Assembly (NCBI GenBank): GCA_012719175.1
Contig: JAAYAX010000004.1
Span: 372,001-436,000 of the forward strand
Direction of reading: 5' to 3'
Source: Methanomassiliicoccus sp.
GTDB taxonomy: Archaea; Thermoplasmatota; Thermoplasmata; Methanomassiliicoccales; Methanomassiliicoccaceae
DNA length: 64,000 nt
Part shown: one piece after another, positions 62,124-64,000 of the stretch
How positions within the stretch are numbered: position 1 is the stretch's first letter
How the letters are laid out: each line of letters starts with the position of its first letter
Position numbers and translations under genes: made by a program
Notes under the pieces: model-generated
Database searches by the model: none
What the model was told of the DNA's origin: nothing
What the model saw: the letters and a program-made list of their open reading frames with translations, nothing else

Positions 62124-62621
62124 TCACTGGTCCTCATCGACCTTCCATAGCTTATCAGCGACATGGTGTATGCTTTTAATGACCTTGCCCGGGGAACGCG
62201 TCCTCATCTCCTCTCCGGATATGAGCGCCTCGCCGATCGCCAGCGGACGGCCGTTCTTTACGTCCTTGATCCATACTATGTCCCCTGGGACGATGGCGGG
62301 ATCTGCGTCGACGATACCCGGCCCCATGACGTCCGCGCCCTTGGTGACGAAGGGGACCGCTCCCATGTCCACGACCACGTAGGCCTTGGGAGCGGGATGC
62401 TTCAAAAGCCCTCTTACCGTCAAGAATACCTTTCCTTGGTAGATCATCCCTTGGACTTGGTTGTCGATGAACAGGACATCGAACTCGGTGCTTTCCGCCC
62501 TATCTACCGCCTCCCCGGGGACGAACACGTCAACACCTAGGCGGGAGCGGAGCTCCTCGTCTAAGACCTTTATCTCCTTCTCCCGAAGACGATGGCGTTT
62601 CCTGATCCTGATATCGCTCAT
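62124..62621 (-). CDS. PUA-domain RNA-binding protein
   Basis: A 165-aa protein with a pre-PUA N-terminal part (RIRKRHRLREKEIKVLDEEL) and a C-terminal PUA domain from about residue 80 (KAYVVVDMGAVPFVTKGADVM-type strand, then GPGIVDADPAIVPGDIVWI and PLAIGEAL). It resembles archaeal relatives of MCT-1/Tma20, which act on ribosomes or tRNA. The neighbours give no further hint. Confidence 0.9.
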   Translation of the reverse strand: MSDIRIRKRHRLREKEIKVLDEELRSRLGVDVFVPGEAVDRAESTEFDVLFIDNQVQGMIYQGKVFLTVRGLLKHPAPKAYVVVDMGAVPFVTKGADVMGPGIVDADPAIVPGDIVWIKDVKNGRPLAIGEALISGEEMRTRSPGKVIKSIHHVADKLWKVDEDQ

Positions 62622-62665
62622 CGGGCGCTCATTCCCCTACCAGGTAATAACCTTTTCAAGCCGCC

Positions 62666-62947
62666 CTACCGCTTCTTCTTGAAAAACTTACCTAACAGGC
62701 TATCTTTGCGTTTCTCCTCCCCGGCCGATTCTGGAGAAGAAGTGGCTACAGGCACCGGGTCTACGACCTCCTCGGTCGCAGTGACCACTGCCTCGGCCTC
62801 CTGCACATTGATATCCTGGGCGACCTTCTGCAGCTCCTCCACGCCGGAGAAGGAGAACTCCGCCCCGCAGTTGGGGCACTGGGTCGCATCCGAAGGTACC
62901 TTGTGATCGCATACCGGACATTCGACCTCTAATTTATCTGATACCAT
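62666..62947 (-). CDS. Zinc-ribbon protein with charged tail
   Basis: A 93-aa protein with an N-terminal zinc ribbon (CPVCDHKV, then CPNCGAEF), an acidic, disordered-looking middle rich in Glu, Val and Thr, and a strongly basic end (GKFFKKKR). No enzyme domain is present. The basic end might contact membrane or nucleic acid (inference). It lies upstream of the PUA gene with a 44-base gap and may share its transcript. The stop is TAG. Confidence 0.8.
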   Translation of the reverse strand: MVSDKLEVECPVCDHKVPSDATQCPNCGAEFSFSGVEELQKVAQDINVQEAEAVVTATEEVVDPVPVATSSPESAGEEKRKDSLLGKFFKKKR

Positions 62948-63091
62948 CTCTTAACCCGACGTTCCTATCCTGAGCGCCGATATAAAATTACTGGTCTACC
63001 TTGACGATGTCGATATCATGACCTACTGATCATTCTCAAATCGTGTCCCTAATGTCGCAAAGATGAAAATACCTGAAGGGTACGCACCATC

Positions 63092-63907
63092 ATGCGTTGG
63101 AGCCTTTGGGCGGTCAGATCGGCCATCATCGCGGTCGACCTGATCATCGTAGCCATCATAGTGCTTAGCATCCTCCCCCTGGCCACCGGGGACCTCAGTG
63201 TCAGCATCCCCGATGACCAGGAGAACGAACCCATCATGGAAGGCGACAAGATCACCATGTCCCTGCCCATCGACGTCACCAACTACGGCTACTTCAGCAT
63301 CGACGACCTGACGCTCATGCTTAAATTGAGCAACGGGGACCTGGTGTTAACGGACCAGAGGTCCCAGCCGGTGGACATTCCCACCGGTGGTACCACCCGG
63401 GTGAACCTCGCCCTGAGCATGGACCTGGACTCCATCTCCGATGAGGCCCTGAAGGACATGGTCTTCAATAGCACGGAGCTCCTGATGAAGCTGGGGGTGG
63501 AGGCTGGTTACTCCCTGAGCCTTGTCAAGGCGACGGTCAACATTGAGGAGAGCATGGATTGGGACCCCCTGATAAGCAACTACAACGTGGACACCAACAA
63601 TGTGCAGGTCGTTGCCAACGGCTCCAACTACGACATGTCCGTTCCTTACACCTTCAGTGCTTCCGAGCTTATTCAAGGACGGACCCTGGACATACATTCA
63701 CAGCTGGTCAACAGCACAGGGGTGATGAGTACGGCCGTGAACACCGTGGCGATAGGGCAGAACAATAACGGGCTTATCACACTGGCGATACCCCAAGAGG
63801 CCGCCATATGGTTCATGGAGCATCCCGAAGAGCTCCGCCTGCTGATGGACCTGGACTTCGAGGGCGCCACCATGCACCAAGAGGCCGCGATTGTCTGGGC
63901 GGGTTGA
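63092..63907 (+). CDS. Membrane-anchored extracytoplasmic protein, function unknown
   Basis: A 271-aa protein with one N-terminal membrane helix (about residues 8-32). The rest is rich in beta-strand pattern, with alternating hydrophobic residues and many Asn, Ser and Asp, probably outside the cell. Segments such as PIDVTNYGYFSIDDLTL followed by a second related half (NYDMSVPYTFSASEL) suggest two similar beta domains, like LEA14 or water-stress type modules. I recognise no specific family. The next gene starts one base after its TGA. Confidence 0.7.
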   Translation: MRWSLWAVRSAIIAVDLIIVAIIVLSILPLATGDLSVSIPDDQENEPIMEGDKITMSLPIDVTNYGYFSIDDLTLMLKLSNGDLVLTDQRSQPVDIPTGGTTRVNLALSMDLDSISDEALKDMVFNSTELLMKLGVEAGYSLSLVKATVNIEESMDWDPLISNYNVDTNNVQVVANGSNYDMSVPYTFSASELIQGRTLDIHSQLVNSTGVMSTAVNTVAIGQNNNGLITLAIPQEAAIWFMEHPEELRLLMDLDFEGATMHQEAAIVWAG

Positions 63908-63908
63908 T

Positions 63909-64000
63909 ATGAACGAGTTCTCTTTGAATGAAGGCAATGTCGGAAAGGGTATTGCGGCATCCATCATCTCGGCCGTGAAGTACCTGATATTTCCACTGCT
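63909..64000 (+). CDS. Start of a further gene, truncated by the window end
   Basis: An open frame from ATG 63909 continues to the window edge (30 codons): a short polar start, then a hydrophobic stretch (AASIISAVKYLIFPL), suggesting a membrane protein. It begins one base after the TGA of the preceding gene, so it is probably in the same operon and may have a related extracytoplasmic role. Nothing more can be said from the fragment. Confidence 0.6.
   Translation, partial: MNEFSLNEGNVGKGIAASIISAVKYLIFPL

Overview
The window is from a methylotrophic, pyrrolysine-using methanogen of the order Methanomassiliicoccales (Thermoplasmata). It looks most like a GC-rich Methanomassiliicoccus relative. 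Direct evidence is a complete pylT-S-B-C-D cluster with a PylS that has only the catalytic domain, two monomethylamine methyltransferase genes (mtmB) each interrupted by one in-frame amber codon, an mcrBDGA operon, and a large set of methanogenesis marker genes. There are no rRNA genes, insertion sequences or CRISPR arrays. The window holds one tRNA-Pyl and one tRNA-His.

Layout. 1-8 kb: the end of a class II ribonucleotide reductase, a TrpB2-type tryptophan synthase, two DUF835 proteins, a large STAND ATPase-TPR regulator, a small membrane protein with a perfect octapeptide repeat, a HAD phosphatase and RidA. 7.9-11.3 kb: a copper cassette (Lrp/TRASH regulator, CopA, YHS protein). 11.4-13.8 kb: a GlcD-like flavoprotein and a DUF123 protein. 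13.8-22.1 kb: an MCR activation island, with marker proteins 3-6-5-15-17-7 in one translationally coupled operon, then mcrC-atwA. 22.3-35.5 kb: methylamine region, with pylTSBCD-ramA-mtmC-mtmB on the minus strand and a second mtmC-mtmB plus an Rh-type transporter on the plus strand. 36.3-43.9 kb: mcrBDGA with DUF2098, tfuA-ycaO (McrA thioglycine) and a methyltransferase. 43.9-47.8 kb: a second RamA with a methyl-CoM methyltransferase and a corrinoid protein, resembling an MtsA/MtsB methyl-sulfide system. 48-64 kb: mainly housekeeping genes (RecJ-like exonuclease, ArgF, tRNA-His, two 7TM-DUF835 proteins, an intein-containing RtcB, an HD phosphohydrolase, SepF, PUA and zinc-ribbon proteins).

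How it works together. Methylamine enters, perhaps through the Rh-type channel. MtmB (with pyrrolysine) methylates MtmC, RamA reactivates the corrinoid, and an MtaA/MtbA/MtsA-family enzyme makes methyl-CoM. MCR makes methane. MCR is matured and activated by TfuA/YcaO, AtwA, McrC and the marker proteins.

The most notable unexplained item is a three-member paralogous family (19290-19856, 23112-23672, 35666-36223). I cannot name it; its members are scattered exactly among the MCR-activation, mtm and mcr loci. Other leads are: a 44-nt block identical in both mtmB genes just after the amber codon, with a hairpin; amber stop codons on pylS and at the end of mtmB1; a palindrome beside the pylT TATA box; and the synonymous-variant octapeptide repeat.
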